Assembly (NCBI GenBank): GCA_039798265.1
Contig: JBDKGH010000072.1
Coordinates: 1 to 16,396, forward strand
Length of the DNA stretch: 16,396 nt
DNA from: JBDKGH01 sp039798265
Lineage (GTDB): Bacteria > Bacteroidota > Bacteroidia > Flavobacteriales_D > Sanyastnellaceae
Reading direction: 5' to 3'
Position numbers and translations under genes: made by a program
Notes under the pieces: model-generated
The model's input: the letters and a program-made list of their open reading frames with translations, nothing else
What the model was told of the DNA's origin: nothing
Databases searched by the model: none
Shown: piece by piece, positions 7,786-13,875 of the stretch
How the letters are laid out: the number at the start of each line of letters is the position of its first letter
How positions within the stretch are numbered: position 1 is the first letter of the stretch

Positions 7786-8370
7786 TTATTTTTTCCTTAA
7801 CCATCCCAATAGGAGCGAATAATTTAAATGGTACTTTCCATCTTTATTTTCGAGCGGTATTTTTTCCCTTGAAGGAGCCATTGGTCCTGGATTTTGCTGA
7901 ATGATTTCGATTTCCTTGTCCGCGACTTTAGATACAATCGCCACGTGACCATAGAAATTAAGCGGATGTCCATTAAATATAATTAAATCCCCAACTTGAG
8001 GTCGTGAAGTGCTGGGATTGGTGTACTGATTTAGGTTTCGTTTTTTATTATAGGCGCCATCTGCCAGACTTTGGTCAAAAAAATCTTTCGCGTGACCATA
8101 GCTATCGGGCATTTTGTGGTGATAAAACTCGTAATAATAACGTTTTACAAACTCCACACATTGCCAGCGTAGGCCTATGTTGTAACCATCTGGAGCAACG
8201 TTTCGATCTTTCACATGTGAAACACTCCCATTGTAATAGACCTTCACACCATTTAAACTGTCAATAGCCGTTCCTACTTCGTGTTTCGCAAACAACGTAG
8301 TCGTTTGTCGCAGACCAAGTGAAACCAAAGTAATGAGCAGTACTGCCAGTAGCAGCCACTTTTTTTTCAT
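7786..8370 (-). CDS. Membrane-anchored or exported CHAP-domain amidase
   Basis: This 194-residue protein has an N-terminal hydrophobic segment (residues 5-20) after a lysine cluster, so it is a signal anchor or signal peptide. The CHAP (NlpC/P60-like cysteine amidase) domain covers about residues 60-192. The candidate catalytic Cys is C71 in WQCVEFVKRYY, His is H142 in YGHVAIVSKV, and a polar third residue is N160 in IIQQNPG. PQVGDLIIF is the strand typical of CHAP proteins. The QCVEF version resembles the amidase half of glutathionylspermidine synthetase/amidase as much as peptidoglycan hydrolases, so the substrate is uncertain. It lies 25 nt downstream of mutS2 on the same strand and is probably co-transcribed. 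It converges on the CCA-enzyme gene with only 2 nt between stop codons. Confidence 0.85.
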   Translation of the reverse strand: MKKKWLLLAVLLITLVSLGLRQTTTLFAKHEVGTAIDSLNGVKVYYNGSVSHVKDRNVAPDGYNIGLRWQCVEFVKRYYYEFYHHKMPDSYGHAKDFFDQSLADGAYNKKRNLNQYTNPSTSRPQVGDLIIFNGHPLNFYGHVAIVSKVADKEIEIIQQNPGPMAPSREKIPLENKDGKYHLNYSLLLGWLRKK

Positions 8371-8371
8371 G

Positions 8372-8397
8372 AGATTCCTATTATAGAATCGGAATCT
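8372..8397. repeat. Short inverted repeat at mutS2 / CHAP junction
   Basis: AGATTCC (8372-8378) pairs with GGAATCT (8391-8397) across a 12-nt loop. A competing stem, GATTC (8373-8377) with GAATC (8386-8390), is also possible. The hairpin overlaps the mutS2 stop codon and ends next to the CHAP start. There is no T-run, so it is more likely an mRNA-processing or translation-coupling structure than a terminator, if it does anything. Confidence 0.35.
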
Positions 8398-10492
8398 ACT
8401 GAATAAATTCCAGTTTTCTTTTTTCTACTTTGGTTTTAAAGACACCAAATGCAACTATAGCTTCGTCATCAATAATCTCCATCACCCGACCCGTCTGCTT
8501 TGTTTGTTGCAGTCTAACCAGTGAACCCACCACAATTTTCTCAATACTCGCCGATTTCTTCTCCTTCACTTGTTTCTTTTGAGATATTTTGCGTTCAATG
8601 CTCTTTTGCATGCGCTCCTCCTCTATTTTGGTTTTTTCCAAAACAATGTATTTTTTGATTTCTTCGAGGAGTTCTTTGTTCTTTGATTTTAAATTGTATG
8701 ACTCAATAAATTGCGCGGTTTTTTTACCGTGACTGAGATATTTATTATTTCGCTCAATGGTCTCGCTTTGTTTCTGCAGTTTTTCTTCGTAACGCAATTT
8801 CTTTTTTTCAAAATCGCTAATTGTTCCACTGGCCGTTTCCGCGGCTATTTTGGCCTGTGAAGCAAGGTCTTCAAACTTTGTTTTTTCTTCCTGTAAAGAA
8901 GCTAACATGGCGTCCATGAGCACTTTACTTTCACTAAGTTTTGATTTAGCTGCTTCAATTAATTCCCTTGGAATTCCATTGATTTCGGCCACCTCAAAAG
9001 TGAAAGAAGAGCCCGGTTGGCCTACACTGAGTTTGTAGGTTGGTTCGAGTGTTTCGGTATTAAACAACATACAACCATTCACTGCATTTCGCAGCTGCGC
9101 GGCTTTTAATTTAATGTTACCGTAGTGAGTTGTAATAACCCCGAAACTTTTTCTATTATATAACTCTTCAAAAAACACTTCAGCCAAAGCGCCACCCAAG
9201 TCAGGATCCGACCCTGTACCAAACTCATCTAAGAGAACCAAGCTTCTGCGATTTGCGACTTCCAAAAAGTGCTTCATACGCTTGAGTCGATAGCTGTAGG
9301 TGGACAACTGATTTTCGATACTTTGATTATCACCAATATCGGTAAGAACCGAATGAAAAAACGACATAGTGCTTCGTGGATCCACGGGCACTAACAAACC
9401 ACTTTGCAACATAATTTGAAGCAGCCCAATGGTTTTCATCGTGATGCTTTTACCGCCGGCATTTGGTCCGCTAATCACAAGCATCCGCGAGAACTTGTCC
9501 ATCTTGAGGGTTTGGGGCAAGGTCTTTTTCCCTGCTTTTTTATTGGATAAAAAAAGCAGTGGGTGAAAGGCGTTTTTCAAGTCAATGACTGGCTCATCAG
9601 ACAACAGCGGTAGATGTGCATCCAACTCAGCAGCCAAGCGATTTTTAGCTTGAATAAAATCGAGCTCAGTCAATACTTTTTGATACACCTTGATCAAAGG
9701 CAAATGCACTCTGATTTCGTGAGTAAGTTGCTGAAGAATTTTTCTTATTTCGCGGCGCTCATCATCGAAGAGCGATTCCAATTCAAAGTTGAGAGGAATA
9801 TTGATTTCGGGTTCAATGTAGCTGAGGGCACCTGTTTTACTTTGTCCCATAGCCATGCCGGGCACTTTTCGCTTGTGTGTGGAATAGATGGCTAGAACCC
9901 TACGATCATTGATATATGCTTCGCCTGTATCGCCCAAAAACCCTTTACCCGCATAATCCTTCAACACCTTAGCGAAGTTTTTAGCAATTTGACGACGAAC
10001 ATTGGCTATTTCGCCTCTTATTCGACGCAAATCTTCTGAAGCTTCATCGCGCACTTTCCATTTGGCATCAAATACTTTATCGATGGCCTTTTTGATATCT
10101 TCCGTGACTTCTATCTCACCTACCAATTCAAATAAAGTGGGTAGAGCCTCTTCCATTCCGAAAAAAGCATTTCGGATTTCGTTGCACAAAACAGTGGACT
10201 TGTGAAGTCGGGCGAAGCTTTCCTCTGGTAAAACGCTATCTTTCAGTTGCAGCATTTTGATTTCGTTTTCCAACTCTTCAAAATCGATGGCTGGAAAAGA
10301 AATGCCTTCACGTCGAATACGTGAAAATTCGTCGAGCTTGAGCAGTTCAATTTTCAACGGAGCATATTCACGGATGGGAGCAAGTTCCACCATACGTAAT
10401 TGAGCCGAGGGCCCAACACAATAATCGTGGAGCATTTCCCGGAGTATATCAAACTCAAGGTCGCGAACTACATTGGAATCAAAGTACTGCAT
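8396..10492 (-). CDS. mutS2: MutS2-family ATPase lacking the Smr domain
   Basis: This is a 698-residue MutS2-type P-loop ATPase. The N-terminal core/clamp (about 1-300) includes GEAYINDRRVLAIYSTHKR and MAMGQSKTGA. Walker A is SGPNAGGKSIT (about 340-350), and Walker B with signature is LVLLDEFGTGSDPDLGG (about 417-433). VITTHYGNIK and VGQPGSSFTFEVA are further family motifs. A long charged coiled coil (about 515-650) precedes a small beta-rich KOW-like end (VVGSLVRLQQTKQTGRV). Typical MutS2 proteins are about 780 residues and end with an Smr endonuclease domain; here the protein stops after the KOW-like part. Similar short forms occur in Flavobacteriia as I recall, so this is probably lineage-typical, not a truncation. 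MutS2 proteins are linked to suppressing recombination and, in Bacillus, to rescuing collided ribosomes; the role here is inferred. TAGCTTTG lies just upstream. Confidence 0.92.
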   Translation of the reverse strand: MQYFDSNVVRDLEFDILREMLHDYCVGPSAQLRMVELAPIREYAPLKIELLKLDEFSRIRREGISFPAIDFEELENEIKMLQLKDSVLPEESFARLHKSTVLCNEIRNAFFGMEEALPTLFELVGEIEVTEDIKKAIDKVFDAKWKVRDEASEDLRRIRGEIANVRRQIAKNFAKVLKDYAGKGFLGDTGEAYINDRRVLAIYSTHKRKVPGMAMGQSKTGALSYIEPEINIPLNFELESLFDDERREIRKILQQLTHEIRVHLPLIKVYQKVLTELDFIQAKNRLAAELDAHLPLLSDEPVIDLKNAFHPLLFLSNKKAGKKTLPQTLKMDKFSRMLVISGPNAGGKSITMKTIGLLQIMLQSGLLVPVDPRSTMSFFHSVLTDIGDNQSIENQLSTYSYRLKRMKHFLEVANRRSLVLLDEFGTGSDPDLGGALAEVFFEELYNRKSFGVITTHYGNIKLKAAQLRNAVNGCMLFNTETLEPTYKLSVGQPGSSFTFEVAEINGIPRELIEAAKSKLSESKVLMDAMLASLQEEKTKFEDLASQAKIAAETASGTISDFEKKKLRYEEKLQKQSETIERNNKYLSHGKKTAQFIESYNLKSKNKELLEEIKKYIVLEKTKIEEERMQKSIERKISQKKQVKEKKSASIEKIVVGSLVRLQQTKQTGRVMEIIDDEAIVAFGVFKTKVEKRKLEFIQ

Positions 10493-10502
10493 AAGCGGTG
10501 TG

Positions 10503-10529
10503 CAAAGCTAAGAAGCAATGGAGAACAAA
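10503..10529 (-). promoter_or_regulatory. Promoter for mutS2 (and CHAP gene)
   Basis: On the minus strand TAGCTTTG (10510-10503) matches TAnnTTTG exactly and lies 10 nt before the mutS2 ATG. A TTTG (10529-10526) is 15 nt upstream of it, shorter than usual for the -33 element. The position implies a very short or absent 5' UTR. Confidence 0.5.
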
Positions 10530-10627
10530 AAATGTTCAATCTTTCATTAGGGAAATACGCAATCATCTGTTCATAAAGCATGGGCAAAGGTGAAATCCGA
10601 TTGACGCATAACCCTGATCTTTGTTTC

Positions 10628-10927
10628 ATGAAAAAGCGTTTGATCAAACTAATCCGAAACAAATATGTGGCTGCTATAGCTGTGTTTTTGGGCTGGATAT
10701 GTTTTTTCAATGAGATCGATTTGGCCTACATCATTAGAACCCGCATAGACCTTTACCACTTGTCAAATGAAGTAGAGGACATGAAAGTAAAAACCAAAGA
10801 GACCCAGCAGTCGCTAGTGGATTTAACAACCAACAAGCAGACATTGGAGAAATTTGCTCGAGAAACCTACTACATGAAAAAGGCCAATGAAGATGTTTAT
10901 GTCTTCAAAGAAAGAGCGGAAGATTAA
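10628..10927 (+). CDS. Septum formation initiator, FtsB/DivIC family
   Basis: This 99-residue single-pass membrane protein would belong to the FtsB-FtsL-FtsQ divisome complex. It has a short basic cytoplasmic start (KKRLIKLIRNK), a transmembrane helix (about residues 12-28), and a periplasmic coiled coil (about 40-75) with heptads. It ends in the conserved block LEKFARETYYMKKANEDVYVFKE, in which FAR-E-Y-MKK-E is diagnostic of FtsB/DivIC. I chose ATG 10628 because the helix then starts near residue 12, as in the family. An upstream in-frame ATG at 10580 adds 16 residues with no family resemblance. GATCTTTG (10614-10621) is a seven-of-eight match to the -7 box just before the start. Divergent from mutS2; its stop overlaps the rhomboid stop by 4 nt. 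Confidence 0.88.
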   Translation: MKKRLIKLIRNKYVAAIAVFLGWICFFNEIDLAYIIRTRIDLYHLSNEVEDMKVKTKETQQSLVDLTTNKQTLEKFARETYYMKKANEDVYVFKERAED

Positions 10928-11595
10928 AAGCCTATACTTTCTCGCACTTCTGAGATGAAGTGGGTCAAAAATTCTGGGTTAAGAAAAATCACGAATAAAA
11001 TTCCGAAAAGAGCTCCCCAAATGTGCGCGTCATGCGCAATATTGCTCGAGCGTTGTGTTCTGCTCAAGTAATGTTCTAGCCCCAAGAAAATCAGTGCTCC
11101 TACCCATGCTGGCATAGGGATAAACATAAAGAAACTGACTTGAAAATTGGGGAACATGATCATAAATGCCATCATGATGGCGCTCACCGCACCCGAGGCG
11201 CCTACAGCGTTGTAACCGAAATTATTTCCATGTTTCAAAATGGACGGAATAGTAGCCGCTATGCCTCCTAAAACATAGAGTAATAAAAATAAAGCCTCGC
11301 CTGTTTTTTCTCCCCAATAGTAATAGCCTGGAAAGAAGGAAAGAAACAAGCCCTCATTCGTAAACACCGATTCCATAAAGGTGCCGAAGGAATAAAAGGT
11401 AAACATATTGAATAACAAATGTGTCCAATCAGCATGGATGAGCACATGCGAAATCACTCGGTAGTATTCTTTACGATGACGAACACTATATGGATTGAGC
11501 AACAGTTTATCAAATAGCCATGACTTTTCAAAAGCCTGCCACGACACTAAAACAGTAACTCCAATGATGATCCAAGCAATTGAAATACCTATCAT
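10924..11595 (-). CDS. Rhomboid family intramembrane serine protease
   Basis: This 223-residue polytopic membrane protease cleaves substrate proteins within or near their membrane segments. About six transmembrane helices are visible. The active site is complete: HLLFN (H59, N63) for the oxyanion side, GASG with nucleophile S134, and the general base H191 in AHIWGALFG. The extra hydrophilic loop 86-100 (PGYYYWGEKTGEAL) follows helix 2. Length is normal for the short bacterial form without an N-terminal domain. It is the last gene of a minus-strand run after ychF and an NTF2-fold lipoprotein (10 nt gap). No substrate is suggested by the sequence. Confidence 0.93.
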   Translation of the reverse strand: MIGISIAWIIIGVTVLVSWQAFEKSWLFDKLLLNPYSVRHRKEYYRVISHVLIHADWTHLLFNMFTFYSFGTFMESVFTNEGLFLSFFPGYYYWGEKTGEALFLLLYVLGGIAATIPSILKHGNNFGYNAVGASGAVSAIMMAFMIMFPNFQVSFFMFIPMPAWVGALIFLGLEHYLSRTQRSSNIAHDAHIWGALFGILFVIFLNPEFLTHFISEVRESIGF

Positions 11596-11605
11596 AACAA
11601 AAGGA

Positions 11606-12046
11606 TTAACTAGAATGGTCAGCTATAATGAGCCATTTACCATCCATTTTTTTCCAAAGTAAACTATAATGACCGGATAAAGTATCTGCGGTACGGAAAA
11701 GTTCCCACTTTCCGAGTACATAAACACTCGATTGATTGATGATATCGAAGGATAAATTAGTGAAGTTCAGCGTGCCCATTGCTTGACGATCGGGGTAGTT
11801 TTTTTTATAATTGTCCAGGGTATTTTGCCACCCCAACGTGATTCCTCGTTTGCCAATAAATTGAAGAGAGTCACTGTGCCAATAGGGCTCCATAAAACCT
11901 TCGAGATCTCCTTCGTTCCATGCTTTTTGTTGTTCCTGCATACGATTATCAATGGCCGAAACAATAACGGATCGATCCAAATCTTTATGCGTTTGACAGG
12001 CTATCAAACCGGCGCAAAGAGCAATAATGAATAAGAAAGACTTCAT
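11606..12046 (-). CDS. NTF2/DUF4440-fold lipoprotein
   Basis: This 146-residue protein starts with a lipoprotein signal peptide: a basic MK, a hydrophobic stretch, then a lipobox LIAC with C17. The mature domain has an N-terminal helix (IDNRMQEQQKAWNEGDLEGFMEPYW), a short strand pair (SLQFIGKRGIT, GWQNTLDNYKKNYP) and a closing beta sheet (VYVLGKWELFRT, GHYSLLWKKMDGKWLIIADHSS). That is the SnoaL-like/DUF4440 pattern. It is probably tethered in the outer or inner membrane and facing the periplasm. The ligand or activity is unknown. It starts 3 nt after the ychF stop, so it is almost surely co-transcribed, and is followed by the rhomboid gene. Confidence 0.88.
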   Translation of the reverse strand: MKSFLFIIALCAGLIACQTHKDLDRSVIVSAIDNRMQEQQKAWNEGDLEGFMEPYWHSDSLQFIGKRGITLGWQNTLDNYKKNYPDRQAMGTLNFTNLSFDIINQSSVYVLGKWELFRTADTLSGHYSLLWKKMDGKWLIIADHSS

Positions 12047-12049
12047 GGA

Positions 12050-13150
12050 TTACACGTTGAAACGGAAGTGCATTACATCGCCATCTTGCACGATATACTC
12101 CTTCCCTTCTACGCCCATTTTACCAGCTTCTTTCACTGCTGCTTCCGATTTGTAATGGATAAAATCAGCAAACTTGATTACTTCAGCGCGGATAAAACCT
12201 TTTTCGAAATCGGTGTGAATAACGCCTGCAGCTTGTGGCGCTGTATCTCCTTTGTGGATGGTCCAAGCGCGCACTTCTTTTACGCCAGCAGTAAAGTATG
12301 TTTGGAGATTGAGCAAGCGATAAGCCGCTTTAATCAACTTAGAAACGCCTGGTTCATCGAGTCCCAAATCTTGCAAGAACATTTGGCGTTCTTCATACGT
12401 TTCGAGAGATGAAATATCTGCTTCAATAGCTGCGCCTAATACCAAAACTTCGGCGTTTTCATCGGCTACTGCTTTTTTTACCTTTTCTACGTGCGCATTT
12501 CCAGTCACTACCGAACCCTCTTCCACATTGCACAAATACAAAACAGGTTTAGTGGTAATGAGCTGAAGTTCTTGCATAAAAGATTCTTCCGTTTCATTGG
12601 TGGTGACAATGGTACGAGCGCTTTTTCCTTGTTCTAGCGTTTCCTTCAAACGAGTAAGAAGGTCAAATTGAACCTTAGCGTCTTTATCACCCGCTTTTGC
12701 AGCACGCTGCACTTTTGCGATGCGTGCCTCCACTGATTCGAGGTCTTTCAATTGCAGTTCTATATCGATGATTTCTTTATCACGAACAGGATCAACCGAA
12801 CCATCAACGTGAACCACGTTTGGATCATCGAAACAACGGAGAACGTGAATGATGGCGTCTGTTTCACGGATATTGGCGAGGAATTTATTTCCCAAGCCTT
12901 CACCTTTGCTAGCACCTTTTACAAGACCCGCGATATCTACGATTTCGATGGTAGTAGGCACTACGCGCTCGGGTGTAATGAGCTCTGCCAATTGATTCAA
13001 TCGTTCATCTGGGACCGTAATCGTTCCTACGTTTGGTTCAATTGTACAAAAAGGGAAGTTTGCTGCTTGTGCTTTAGCGTTTGACAAACAGTTGAAAAGG
13101 GTTGATTTTCCTACGTTAGGTAACCCAACAATACCACATTTAAGAGCCAT
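12050..13150 (-). CDS. ychF: YchF/OLA1-family ATPase (translation-associated, redox-regulated)
   Basis: This 366-residue Obg-superfamily P-loop protein prefers ATP to GTP and associates with the ribosome. G1 is GLPNVGKST (about 9-17), followed by NFPFCTIEPNVGTI for the switch I region and VDIAGLVKGASKGEGLGNKFL for switch II. A helical coiled insert (about 125-200) carries charged residues. The nucleotide-specificity region reads LYLCNVEE in place of the GTPase NKxD. The C-terminal TGS-like/DUF933 part contains TAGVKEVRAWTI, GVIHTDFEKGFIRAEV and YIVQDGDVMHFRFNV. All expected motifs and length are present. It follows a His-rich membrane protein by 38 nt on the same strand, with its own TATCTTCG -7-like box (13177-13170) in the gap. 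Confidence 0.97.
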   Translation of the reverse strand: MALKCGIVGLPNVGKSTLFNCLSNAKAQAANFPFCTIEPNVGTITVPDERLNQLAELITPERVVPTTIEIVDIAGLVKGASKGEGLGNKFLANIRETDAIIHVLRCFDDPNVVHVDGSVDPVRDKEIIDIELQLKDLESVEARIAKVQRAAKAGDKDAKVQFDLLTRLKETLEQGKSARTIVTTNETEESFMQELQLITTKPVLYLCNVEEGSVVTGNAHVEKVKKAVADENAEVLVLGAAIEADISSLETYEERQMFLQDLGLDEPGVSKLIKAAYRLLNLQTYFTAGVKEVRAWTIHKGDTAPQAAGVIHTDFEKGFIRAEVIKFADFIHYKSEAAVKEAGKMGVEGKEYIVQDGDVMHFRFNV

Positions 13151-13169
13151 AATTCAATTTTCAGGGCCG

Positions 13170-13177
13170 CGAAGATA
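13170..13177 (-). promoter_or_regulatory. Possible -7 box for ychF
   Basis: On the minus strand TATCTTCG matches seven of eight positions of TAnnTTTG. It lies 19 nt before the ychF ATG, inside the gap after the upstream membrane-protein gene. No -33 element was identified. It suggests ychF can be transcribed separately from the upstream gene. Confidence 0.3.
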
Positions 13178-13188
13178 CGCATTAGCGC

Positions 13189-13680
13189 TTAGTGATCCTC
13201 ACCTTCGTGTTCCTGATCGTTGTGTTCAGATGTAGAATTTGTTGCGGTTTGAGGGCTGTGACGAATGAGCCCACCGTGATATCCAGCATGTACGCTTGCC
13301 AAAGTACCTGCAAGTGCTAGTAGAAGAGCAAGGCGATTAACCGCTGAGCGCCATTTATTTTTCCTTTTATTCAGCACCAAAGCTATGATAGATAAAATGG
13401 TTACGGCCAGAATAATGAAATAGGCCAGTTCACCCGCTTCTTCATGCTCGTGAATGAGGTCATGCGAAATACCTGGAAGATGCTCCACTGCTTCTTCGGC
13501 TTCCTCACCGGTGAAAAAAGTCACCACACCACCCACTCCTGATATCACGAGTACGGCATAGGCTGCCATGGTTATGTCCTCGCTTTTTTTCAAAAGAGCC
13601 CAAGCTAATAATAGGAAGCCAAAAGCGAAACCAATGATAGGAAGGTGATTGGTGAGTAAGTGCAGATGAGAAAGTGTCAT
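13189..13680 (-). CDS. Conserved His-rich four-helix membrane protein (DUF2231-like)
   Basis: This is a 163-residue membrane protein with about four helices (roughly residues 12-31, 38-58, 86-105 and 115-135). Histidines cluster at the membrane edges: HLHLLTNHLP at the start, GISHDLIHEHEEAGE between helices 2 and 3, and HAGYHGGLIRH after helix 4. The tail is rich in His, Asp and Glu and ends EHEGEDH. The segment TGEEAEEAVEHLPGISHD is reminiscent of uncharacterised Bacteroidota membrane proteins related to DUF2231; this is from memory. Paired histidines suggest heme or metal binding, which is inference. I chose ATG 13680 because the conserved HLHLLxNHLP begins right there. The frame extends back to 13875, but the added 65 residues are not domain-like and run over the promoter region of the next gene. 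Confidence 0.75.
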   Translation of the reverse strand: MTLSHLHLLTNHLPIIGFAFGFLLLAWALLKKSEDITMAAYAVLVISGVGGVVTFFTGEEAEEAVEHLPGISHDLIHEHEEAGELAYFIILAVTILSIIALVLNKRKNKWRSAVNRLALLLALAGTLASVHAGYHGGLIRHSPQTATNSTSEHNDQEHEGEDH

Positions 13681-13875
13681 GTGATGAATTTTGAGTAAAA
13701 ATAAGGAATAGTTGATCGATGTGTTGGATTTGTGACGAATGTTAGGTTTTAAAAAAAGTGCACTGACAATGACTATCCGTATTCCATTATTAACCCCTTG
13801 TGCGTAAGTATTCTCGAATCTGAACAACCATTCCACTACTTTTAGAGTCAATACGAAGTGTAATACCTTAACCAA

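Noticed and set aside
13681..13875. 65-residue N-terminal extension of the His-rich membrane protein
   Set aside because: It covers the promoter region of the divergent gene, carries non-domain-like sequence, and the conserved HLHLL start coincides with ATG 13680.
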